Source: Tannerella sp.
GTDB lineage: Bacteria; Bacteroidota; Bacteroidia; Bacteroidales; Tannerellaceae
Length of the DNA: 13,734 nucleotides
Direction of reading: 5' to 3'
NCBI GenBank assembly: GCA_031282485.1
Contig: JAITDQ010000330.1
Location: 1-13,734 of the forward strand
Shown here: piece after piece, positions 1-6,131 of the stretch
Numbering within the stretch: the stretch's first letter is position 1
Layout: each line of letters begins with the position of its first letter
Program-made: the position numbers and the translations under genes
The notes under the pieces: generated by a model
Database searches by the model: none
What the model was told of the DNA's origin: nothing
Seen by the model: the letters and a program-made list of their open reading frames with translations, nothing else

Positions 1-207
1 ACTTCCGTACAGACGCCTTCCGGCAATATGGCATACAAGGAAGCCCGGCTGATTATCGAATGTAAACTTGTAGAAGTGACAACCGTATCGCCGGATGACT
101 TCTACACCGAAGAAGGACGCAGTTTCATCGTTGAAGCCCACGCCGAAACGAACGACTATCATAAAATAGTCTTCGGAGAAATAACGTCCGTCTGGATGCG
201 TAAATAA
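1..207 (+). CDS. Flavin reductase-like protein, C-terminal fragment
   Basis: The first reading frame is open from the window edge to TAA at 205-207, giving the last 68 residues of a protein whose start lies upstream. The fragment contains TPSGNMAYKEARLIIECKL, then SPDDFYTEEG, and ends DYHKIVFGEITSVWMRK. This resembles the C-terminal half of the flavin reductase-like (FMN-binding split-barrel, flavoredoxin-type) family common in Bacteroidota: a 'TPSGN...EARLIIEC' strand, then 'DYHKxxFGEI' near the end. Family members bind FMN and are cytoplasmic; some reduce flavin with NAD(P)H and others act as electron carriers. Which applies here cannot be told without the N-terminal half. It is followed by a 227-nt gap before the next start, so it probably belongs to a separate transcription unit from the sugar operon. 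Confidence 0.8.
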   Translation, partial: TSVQTPSGNMAYKEARLIIECKLVEVTTVSPDDFYTEEGRSFIVEAHAETNDYHKIVFGEITSVWMRK

Positions 208-360
208 CGGCTCGCCTTCAAATATTTTCCGTAACAAGATGCTCTTGCCTCAAAAACAACGTAATCCCGGAGTGACATACAAAAGGGGTTTCAATACTCT
301 TTGCCCGTTTCCCGCTTAAAAAAGCAAACATTGCGCTATCATTTGCAAAAATAATATTAG

Positions 361-388
361 TTTGGCACGGATAAAGTCTATAATTTTG
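361..388 (+). promoter_or_regulatory. Candidate Bacteroidota promoter of the sugar operon
   Basis: TAATTTTG at 381-388 matches the Bacteroidota primary sigma -7 consensus TAnnTTTG exactly. A TTTG at 361-364 could serve as the -33 element, but the 16-nt gap is shorter than the usual 19-21. Initiation just downstream would leave a leader of about 40 nt before ATG 435. It would also put the upstream in-frame ATG at 399 almost at the transcript end, which supports the downstream start. The rest of 208-434 shows no gene and no convincing terminator. Confidence 0.4.
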
Positions 389-434
389 TATCCGTTATAT
401 GCTGATAATTTTCAATTTTTTAATTATAAATACT

Positions 435-1799
435 ATGATTACCAGAAGAAGTTTCATTAAACGAACGTTAAGCGCAGGGGCGGGATTGATTGCTGCTCCG
501 GCGATTGTGCCTGCATCCGTATTCGGCCCCAACGCCCCGTCGAACCGTATTAACATCGGCGCTATCGGCACCGGGCGCATTTCCCGCGACCATGACATGC
601 CGGGCGTATTGAAATATGATTATGCCCGTATCATTGCCGTATCCGACTTGGACTCCAACCGACTGGCCGACGCCAAAAAGATGGTGGAAGATTACTATTC
701 CAAAAAAACAGGTAAACCTTACAGCGGCGTAAACATGTACGAACATTACGAAGAACTGCTCGCAAACAAAGATGTTGACGCCGTCCTGATAAGCACGCCC
801 GACCACTGGCATGCAAAAAACGCTATCGACGCGGTTCGCGCCGGTAAAGACGTCTACCTGCAGAAACCGACTTCGCTTACGATCGCAGAAGGACGCAAAA
901 TGAGCGATGCCGTGAATGCATCCGGGCGAATCCTGCAGATCGGAAGCCAGCAACGCTCAATGGAGCAGTTCCGCGTAGCCTGCGAACTGGTTCGCAACGG
1001 GCGTATCGGCCAACTGCAACGGATAGAAATCCGCCTGCCCGGCGACCCTCCGGGCGGCAATACGGAAGAGATGCCCGTGCCCAAAAACCTGAATTACGAC
1101 AAATGGCTGGGACAGACGCCTTACGTCTATTATACCGAAGAACGGGTGCATCCGCAGAAAGGATACGGACGTCCCGGCTGGCTGCGCTGCGAACAGTTCG
1201 GCGCCGGAATGATAACGGGCTGGGGCGCGCACCATTTCGACATCGCTCACTGGGCAATGGACAGGGAATATTCAGGCCCCGTTGAAATATACGGCAAGGC
1301 AGAGTTTGCCACGGGCGGACTTTGGGACGTTCACGGCGCGTATGAAACGGAAATGCTTTACGACAACGGCGTCATCGTAACGGGAACGACCGACAGCCCG
1401 GAAAAACCCAACGGCGTATTTTTCACCGGAACGGACGGCTGGATTTTCGTCAGTCGCGGCGCCTACGCAGCATCGCCAAACGAGCCGATAAGCACCACAT
1501 CGAAAGCTTTACAGGCTTCCGACCCGAAGATACTGTCTCCGCTGACGGACAACGACCCCGTCCGCCTGTACGTCAGCACGGATCATCACGGCAACTGGCT
1601 CGAATGTGTACGGACGCGGAAAATGAATATTACGCCTGCCGAGGTCGCTCACCGTTCATGCACGTCGTGCCTCCTCCAGCACATCGCCATGAAACTGAAC
1701 AGGCGACTTTACTGGGATCCCATATTGGAACGTTTCAAAAACGACGACGAGGCAAATTCCATGATAGCGCGCCCGCACCGTCCGCCATATAATTTTTAA
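435..1799 (+). CDS. Tat-exported Gfo/Idh/MocA family oxidoreductase
   Basis: This 454-residue protein is a predicted NAD(P)-dependent sugar or polyol oxidoreductase acting outside the cytoplasm. Residues 1-30 form a twin-arginine signal (RRSFIK at 4-9, then a mildly hydrophobic Ala-rich stretch), so the enzyme would be exported folded with its cofactor, as known for glucose-fructose oxidoreductase. The Rossmann dinucleotide motif is GAIGTGRIS (42-50). The usual EKP motif reads QKP (143-145). GWGAHHFDIAHW (262-273) carries the His/Asp residues expected near the active site. The C-terminal NDDEANSMIARPHRPPY segment is typical of the exported Bacteroidota/Planctomycetota subfamily. The start at 435 was chosen over an in-frame ATG at 399 because it puts the twin-arginine motif at the N-terminus. 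It is the first gene of a tight cluster, 15 nt before the next. Substrate is unknown. Confidence 0.9.
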   Translation: MITRRSFIKRTLSAGAGLIAAPAIVPASVFGPNAPSNRINIGAIGTGRISRDHDMPGVLKYDYARIIAVSDLDSNRLADAKKMVEDYYSKKTGKPYSGVNMYEHYEELLANKDVDAVLISTPDHWHAKNAIDAVRAGKDVYLQKPTSLTIAEGRKMSDAVNASGRILQIGSQQRSMEQFRVACELVRNGRIGQLQRIEIRLPGDPPGGNTEEMPVPKNLNYDKWLGQTPYVYYTEERVHPQKGYGRPGWLRCEQFGAGMITGWGAHHFDIAHWAMDREYSGPVEIYGKAEFATGGLWDVHGAYETEMLYDNGVIVTGTTDSPEKPNGVFFTGTDGWIFVSRGAYAASPNEPISTTSKALQASDPKILSPLTDNDPVRLYVSTDHHGNWLECVRTRKMNITPAEVAHRSCTSCLLQHIAMKLNRRLYWDPILERFKNDDEANSMIARPHRPPYNF

Positions 1800-1814
1800 T
1801 ACAATAAAAAATAT

Positions 1815-3047
1815 ATGAGAGCTATTATCATTTCACTTGTATGTTTCCTTGCCATAAACGCCGTCGCGGCGGCCGGTAAGATTAAAATAACCGTTCAGGC
1901 CGGGGCATACAACAGAACGGACTGTGTCGTATCGGCCGATGTTTCCGCTCTCGACCTGCGCGGCTCTTCTGCCGTTGAGCTGTTCGAGACTACCGGGAAA
2001 CAAAAGAAGCCCGTACCGTGCCAGCTCGTGACGGAACAGGGAAAGGCAACGCTTTTGTACTGGATACTCGACGGCCGTACCGCCGCCGGCAGCACGCGGA
2101 CGTTCGTCGCAGGGAAGGGAAAAAAGAAAAAAGACGGCGGCCTGATGCAGGTCGAGGACAACCAAAAGGCGCTGATACTGAAAAAAGGCGATAAAAATAT
2201 CCTTCAATATAATTACACGCTTGTCGAACCGCCTGCCGGCGCAGATAAGTCGTACGGCAGGAGCGGTTTCATCCATCCGGCCTGGTCGCCCGGCGGTAAT
2301 ATCCTGACAGCGATACAGCCCAAAGATCATTACCACCATTACGGAATATGGAACCCGTGGACAAGAGTGATGTACGACGGAAAAATGTACGACCTCTGGA
2401 ACCTCATGGACAAACAGGGAACCGTACGGGCCGGAGATATTGAAAATACGTACCGCGGAGATGTTTTTGCCGGATATGCGGCGAATCTCGACCACTGCAT
2501 ATTCACGCCGGGTGAAGAAAAAGTGATCATGAACGAACGCTGGAACGTCAGGGCTTGGAACGTACCGGAAGGATTCCTTTGGGATTTCGAATCGCATCTG
2601 CACCCTTCCACCCCGTTGCCGGTGCTGTTAAAAGAATACCGTTATGCCGGTTTCGGATACCGCGCTACGGAGGACTGGACGAAAGAAAACTGCGAAATGC
2701 TCACATCCGAAGGCAAAACACGACAGCAGACAGACGGCTCTACCGCACGCTGGATATACATTACCGGCGCGACGAAAACCGGTCGTTCGGGATTGCTTTT
2801 CATGGGACATCCCGAAAATTACAATTCCCCCGAACCGCTGCGCATCTGGGATGAGAGTGCAAACGGCGGCAGAGGCGATGCGTTTATAAATTTTGCGCCT
2901 ACAAAAAACAGGGACTGGGAACTTAAAGCCGGCGGACATTATCTGTTGCGCTACCGGATTTTGTCGTACGAAGGTGAAATGACAAAAGAAACGGCGGACA
3001 GGCTGTGGAATGATTTTGCTTATCCGGTGACTGTGCTGATTGATTAA
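1815..3047 (+). CDS. Secreted PmoA/DUF6807 family protein (larger paralogue)
   Basis: A 410-residue protein with a Sec signal peptide (MRAIIISLVCFLAINAVAAA, cleavage near residue 20), so probably periplasmic. The body, from about residue 110 on, resembles the family often auto-named 'methane oxygenase PmoA' (DUF6807). It shows FIHPAWSPGGNILT (152-165), the histidine-rich KDHYHHYGIW (170-179), and a late GLLFMGHPENYNSPEPLRIW segment (326-344). The name is misleading: there is no membrane monooxygenase architecture here, and the family's activity is not established to my knowledge. It is typically found beside Gfo/Idh/MocA genes, as here. Residues 21-109 form an N-terminal beta-rich extension that the next gene's product lacks, ending in a strikingly basic stretch GKGKKKKDGG (100-109). 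It lies 15 nt after the preceding gene, behind an A-rich leader. Confidence 0.8.
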   Translation: MRAIIISLVCFLAINAVAAAGKIKITVQAGAYNRTDCVVSADVSALDLRGSSAVELFETTGKQKKPVPCQLVTEQGKATLLYWILDGRTAAGSTRTFVAGKGKKKKDGGLMQVEDNQKALILKKGDKNILQYNYTLVEPPAGADKSYGRSGFIHPAWSPGGNILTAIQPKDHYHHYGIWNPWTRVMYDGKMYDLWNLMDKQGTVRAGDIENTYRGDVFAGYAANLDHCIFTPGEEKVIMNERWNVRAWNVPEGFLWDFESHLHPSTPLPVLLKEYRYAGFGYRATEDWTKENCEMLTSEGKTRQQTDGSTARWIYITGATKTGRSGLLFMGHPENYNSPEPLRIWDESANGGRGDAFINFAPTKNRDWELKAGGHYLLRYRILSYEGEMTKETADRLWNDFAYPVTVLID

Positions 3048-3084
3048 TTTACAGAATTATATAATTTTCATAATTTACACAGAT

Positions 3085-3990
3085 ATGTATATACGAAACA
3101 GATTTTTATTTATTATTGTGCTATGGGTTGGAGTCTGCGGACTGTCGGCTCAGCAAAAGACCGTTTCGGCGACTAAAACCGGCAACCGGATCGACGTCAC
3201 GATAGGGAATACATTTTTTACAAGCTATCATTTTCAGGATAATGAGAAATATCCGTTTTTCTATCCGGTAAATGCGCCTCTTTCGGGGAACAGCGTCACG
3301 TCTTTGCGCAACGGCGAATACCCGCATCACAGTTCCCTGTTTTTCGGCTGCGACAGGGTGAACGGAGGCAATTACTGGCAGGAAGGCTTGGAACGCGGAC
3401 GCATCATCTCTATCGGTGCGCGTATTACGGAAGGAAAAGGTGAACGGGTCGTCATCGAAGACGAATGTATATGGAAACGTCCGGATGCTCCGTCGCCGAT
3501 TATAGACCGGAGGAAAATCACGATTTCGGCGCCGTCGGACAACCTCTTCGCAATAGATTTCGACGTAGAAATGGAAATGTTAATGGACGTTACCATTCAA
3601 AAGACGAACCATTCGCTTTTCAGCGCCCGCATTGACCCTGCCCTGAGCGTCAAACAGGGCGGCGTCATGATAAACTCCGGCGGCAAGGAAGGCGAAAAAG
3701 CCACCTTCGGCGAGGCTTCCCCGTGGATAGACTGTTACGGCGCACGCAAAACAGGCGTTGAAGGCATCGCTATCATGCAGCATCCTTCCAACAAATGGTT
3801 CCCTTCGCCGTGGTTCACGCGCGATTACGGTTTCATCTCTCCTACCCCGATGTTCTGGCCGGAAGACGACAAGGCAACACAACTGAAAAAAGGTGAAATC
3901 ATACGGCTTCGCTATCGTGTGCTTGTTCATGCGGGAGACGTCAAAGAGGCAGGAATAGCCGGCGAGTTTGAGAAATATAAAAACGAATAA
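3085..3990 (+). CDS. Secreted PmoA/DUF6807 family protein (shorter paralogue)
   Basis: A 301-residue protein with a Sec signal peptide (MYIRNRFLFIIVLWVGVCGLSA, cleavage before QQK), hence periplasmic or secreted. It shares the family layout with the preceding gene product: an early YPHHSSLFFG motif (79-88) corresponding to DHxHHxG, a mid-protein beta-rich region, and a late GVEGIAIMQHPSNKWFPSPW segment (224-243) corresponding to the 'GLLFMGHP' part of the paralogue. It ends in LRYRVLVHAGD, like LRYRILSYEGE upstream. The divergence is high, so this is an old duplication or a separately recruited member rather than a recent copy. An in-frame ATG at 3040 would add 15 residues before the signal peptide and overlap the upstream gene, so 3085 is preferred. 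The biochemical role is unknown; its position suggests it works with the oxidoreductases. Confidence 0.78.
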   Translation: MYIRNRFLFIIVLWVGVCGLSAQQKTVSATKTGNRIDVTIGNTFFTSYHFQDNEKYPFFYPVNAPLSGNSVTSLRNGEYPHHSSLFFGCDRVNGGNYWQEGLERGRIISIGARITEGKGERVVIEDECIWKRPDAPSPIIDRRKITISAPSDNLFAIDFDVEMEMLMDVTIQKTNHSLFSARIDPALSVKQGGVMINSGGKEGEKATFGEASPWIDCYGARKTGVEGIAIMQHPSNKWFPSPWFTRDYGFISPTPMFWPEDDKATQLKKGEIIRLRYRVLVHAGDVKEAGIAGEFEKYKNE

Positions 3991-4005
3991 CCCTTTTGAA
4001 CACTC

Positions 4006-4812
4006 ATGAACATAGACTTAAAAGGTAAAGTCGCCGCAGTGACGGGCGGCACGGGCGTGCTTGGAGGCAGCATCTCCAAAAGCCTGATAGAAAACGGCGT
4101 GAAAGTTGCGATTCTGGACATCGCGCCGGAGGCTACGGAAAACAAAGTGAAAGAACTGAGCCGCTTCGGGGACGTGACGGGAATCATCTGTAATGTGTTG
4201 AAAAAGGAAGACTTGGAAAGCGCACGCGGGCAAATCCTTGATAAATGGGGAAGCATCGACATCCTGATAAATGCCGCCGGAGGCAATCTCCCGGGCGCAA
4301 CTCTGGCGGAAGACCAGACCGTTTTCGACATGAAAATAGAAGATTTCGACCGCGTCACGAACCTGAACATGAACGGAACCGTGTACCCCTGCCTGATATT
4401 CGGCAAAGCAATGGCCGAAAAAGGGGAAGGCAGCATCATAAACATCGCCTCCATGGCCATCTATTCGGCTATCACGCGCGTCCCGGGATATTCGGTGGCC
4501 AAAAGCGGGGTCGGTATCTTCACGAAATGGCTGGCAATGGAGATGGCATTGAAATTCAGTGAAAAAATACGTGTCAACGCACTGGCTCCCGGCTTTTTCA
4601 TCGGAAACCAGAACCGCGCGGTGCTGATAAACCCGGACGGCTCCTATACGGAAAGAAGCCGGAAAGTGTTAGCCCGCACGCCGATGAAACGTTTCGGCGA
4701 CATCACCGAACTGAACGGTATCGTTCATTTCCTTTGTTCCGAACATGCAAGTTTCATTACCGGAACGATTATCCCGGTCGACGGCGGATTCAGTTCCTTT
4801 AGCGGAGTATAA
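4006..4812 (+). CDS. uxuB: D-mannonate oxidoreductase (fructuronate reductase), SDR type
   Basis: A 268-residue cytoplasmic short-chain dehydrogenase/reductase. It has the NAD(P)-binding TGGTGVLGGS (13-22), NAAG (89-92), catalytic Ser149 in IASMA, and Tyr162/Lys166 in YSVAK, followed by PG (195-196) and the C-terminal ITGTIIPVDGG. All SDR catalytic elements are present. The assignment as the enzyme interconverting D-fructuronate and D-mannonate rests on overall resemblance to SDR-type UxuB proteins (YjmF-like, distinct from the long-chain E. coli UxuB) and on the uxuA gene starting 2 nt after its stop. That spacing implies translational coupling. The alternative is another uronate or sugar-alcohol SDR such as a KduD-like enzyme, but the internal FFIGNQNRAVLINPDGSYTE region favours the mannonate group. 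Confidence 0.82.
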   Translation: MNIDLKGKVAAVTGGTGVLGGSISKSLIENGVKVAILDIAPEATENKVKELSRFGDVTGIICNVLKKEDLESARGQILDKWGSIDILINAAGGNLPGATLAEDQTVFDMKIEDFDRVTNLNMNGTVYPCLIFGKAMAEKGEGSIINIASMAIYSAITRVPGYSVAKSGVGIFTKWLAMEMALKFSEKIRVNALAPGFFIGNQNRAVLINPDGSYTERSRKVLARTPMKRFGDITELNGIVHFLCSEHASFITGTIIPVDGGFSSFSGV

Positions 4813-4814
4813 TC

Positions 4815-6026
4815 ATGGCACTGGAAAAGACCTGGCGATGGTTCGGAAAAAATGATTCCGTACCTTTATCATACTTGAAACAAATGGGCGTAGAAGGGGT
4901 TGTCACCGCACTGCATCACATTCGTCCCGGCGAAGTCTGGCCTGTGGACGGGATCAGGACGGTAAAATCCGAAATCGAACATCACGGCATGCGCTGGAGC
5001 GTAGTGGAAAGCCTTCCCGTCGCCGAAGGCATCAAAATCCGTTCCGCCGGTTATCCCGGGCTGATAGAGAACTACAAACAGTCGCTGCGTAATCTGGGCG
5101 CGTGCGGCATTGATACCGTCTGTTACAATTTCATGCCCGTATTAGACTGGGCGCGGACGAATTTGCATTTCAAAGACCGGAACGGAGGCGAATCCATGCT
5201 CTTTGACTATCCTACATTCGCCGCATTTGACATTTACATCCTGAAACGCAAAAATGCGACGGACAGCTACGACGGCGAAACGCTCCGGAAAGCGGAGGCC
5301 GTTATTGCCGCCATGACCGGAGAAGAAAAGGAAGAACTGGCACATAATATCATCGTCGTCACCCAGGCGTTTATAAACGGCGCGGTCGACAAAGACGCTT
5401 CCGACTACAAACAGCAGTTCCTCCGCTATCTGGAAACTTATAAAGACATCGGCAAGGAAGAACTGCGGGAGAATCTGTCCGCTTTTCTGAACGACGTAAT
5501 CCCGGTGGCCGAGGAAGCCGGCATAAACCTCTGCATACATGCCGACGACCCACCGTTCCCATTACTGGGGCTGCCGCGAATCGCCGGCGCCATAGACGAT
5601 TTTTTATGGATCATCAACCGGTACGATTCGACGTCCAACGGCGTTACGTTTTGCACCGGGTCGCTTTCGGGAAGTGCGGATAACGACCTCGTCGAAATGG
5701 CAAAAGCATTATCTTCGCGAATAAATTTTGTTCATTTAAGAAATACCGTATCTTTGCACTACCGCAGCTTCTACGAATCGGGGCACCTGAACGGAAACGT
5801 CGACATGTATTCGGTTATAAAAATCCTGCTCGAAGAACAGGCCGGCAGGATACGAACAGGACGAAAAGACTGTCGCATGCCGTTCCGCCCCGACCACGGA
5901 ATCCGCATTGCAGACGATTACAACCGTACCGCCAATCCGGGATACCCGCTGTACGGACGGCTGAAAGGACTGGCAGAAATCGACGGCATGCAACATGCCA
6001 TAGAACATATAATAAACAACAAATAA
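4815..6026 (+). CDS. uxuA: D-mannonate dehydratase
   Basis: A 403-residue cytoplasmic enzyme that dehydrates D-mannonate to 2-keto-3-deoxy-D-gluconate in hexuronate catabolism. The N-terminus MALEKTWRWFGKNDSV and GVEGVVTALHHIRPGEVW are characteristic of UxuA. The four Mn2+ ligands known from the structural work on this family can be placed: His242 (CIHADDP), Cys280 (TFCTGS), His307 (FVHLRN) and Asp360 (RPDHG). His361 is the neighbouring catalytic residue. Length is close to that of E. coli UxuA, and nothing is missing. The start ATG at 4815 has a GGAG 7 nt upstream, one of the few plausible Shine-Dalgarno sequences here, located inside the end of uxuB. The product normally goes to KdgK and KdgA, which are not in the window. 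Confidence 0.97.
   Translation: MALEKTWRWFGKNDSVPLSYLKQMGVEGVVTALHHIRPGEVWPVDGIRTVKSEIEHHGMRWSVVESLPVAEGIKIRSAGYPGLIENYKQSLRNLGACGIDTVCYNFMPVLDWARTNLHFKDRNGGESMLFDYPTFAAFDIYILKRKNATDSYDGETLRKAEAVIAAMTGEEKEELAHNIIVVTQAFINGAVDKDASDYKQQFLRYLETYKDIGKEELRENLSAFLNDVIPVAEEAGINLCIHADDPPFPLLGLPRIAGAIDDFLWIINRYDSTSNGVTFCTGSLSGSADNDLVEMAKALSSRINFVHLRNTVSLHYRSFYESGHLNGNVDMYSVIKILLEEQAGRIRTGRKDCRMPFRPDHGIRIADDYNRTANPGYPLYGRLKGLAEIDGMQHAIEHIINNK
5727..5756 (+). promoter_or_regulatory. Possible internal promoter inside uxuA
   Basis: Within uxuA, TTTG at 5727-5730 and TATCTTTG at 5749-5756 are 18 nt apart, which fits the Bacteroidota TTTG / TAnnTTTG pattern better than the operon-front candidate does. The patch is locally AT-rich. 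It could drive the lipoprotein gene that starts 376 nt downstream, or it may be a chance match, because the codons encode the conserved metal-binding FVHLRN stretch. Confidence 0.2.
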
Positions 6027-6069
6027 ATGACAACAATGATACACCCCGAGAAAATAAAAACAAGCAAAT

Positions 6070-6103
6070 CCCACCCCAAACCCATAATAACAACCCCCAC
6101 CCC
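6070..6103 (-). other. G-run tract on the minus strand (possible G-quadruplex or i-motif)
   Basis: The 105-nt gap between uxuA and the lipoprotein gene contains five runs of three to five C in 34 nt: 6070-6072, 6074-6077, 6081-6083, 6094-6098 and 6100-6103. They are separated by 1, 3, 10 and 1 bases. The template strand therefore has five G-runs, enough for an intramolecular G-quadruplex with one long loop. The mRNA leader would be C-rich and unstructured. This is a sequence pattern only; a role in transcription is inference. Confidence 0.4.
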
Positions 6104-6131
6104 ATATCTTTTAATTTTTAATTTATTCACT

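Noticed and set aside
235..247. Hairpin CAAGA-TGC-TCTTG after the flavin reductase gene as a terminator
   Set aside because: The stem is only 5 bp with modest GC and is not followed by a T-tract.
399..434. Longer N-terminus for the first oxidoreductase starting at ATG 399
   Set aside because: It would place 12 hydrophobic residues before the twin-arginine motif and lie almost at the predicted transcript start. ATG 435 gives a standard Tat signal.
468..953. 161-codon minus-strand open frame inside the first oxidoreductase gene
   Set aside because: It is antisense to a well-supported Tat-Rossmann protein, and its translation shows no domain and a Cys/Val/Phe-rich random composition.
1815..3990. 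Methane monooxygenase subunit, as the PmoA name suggests
   Set aside because: Both proteins are soluble secreted proteins with a single N-terminal signal and no multi-helix membrane region, and no pmoB or pmoC is present. The family name is a misleading automatic label.
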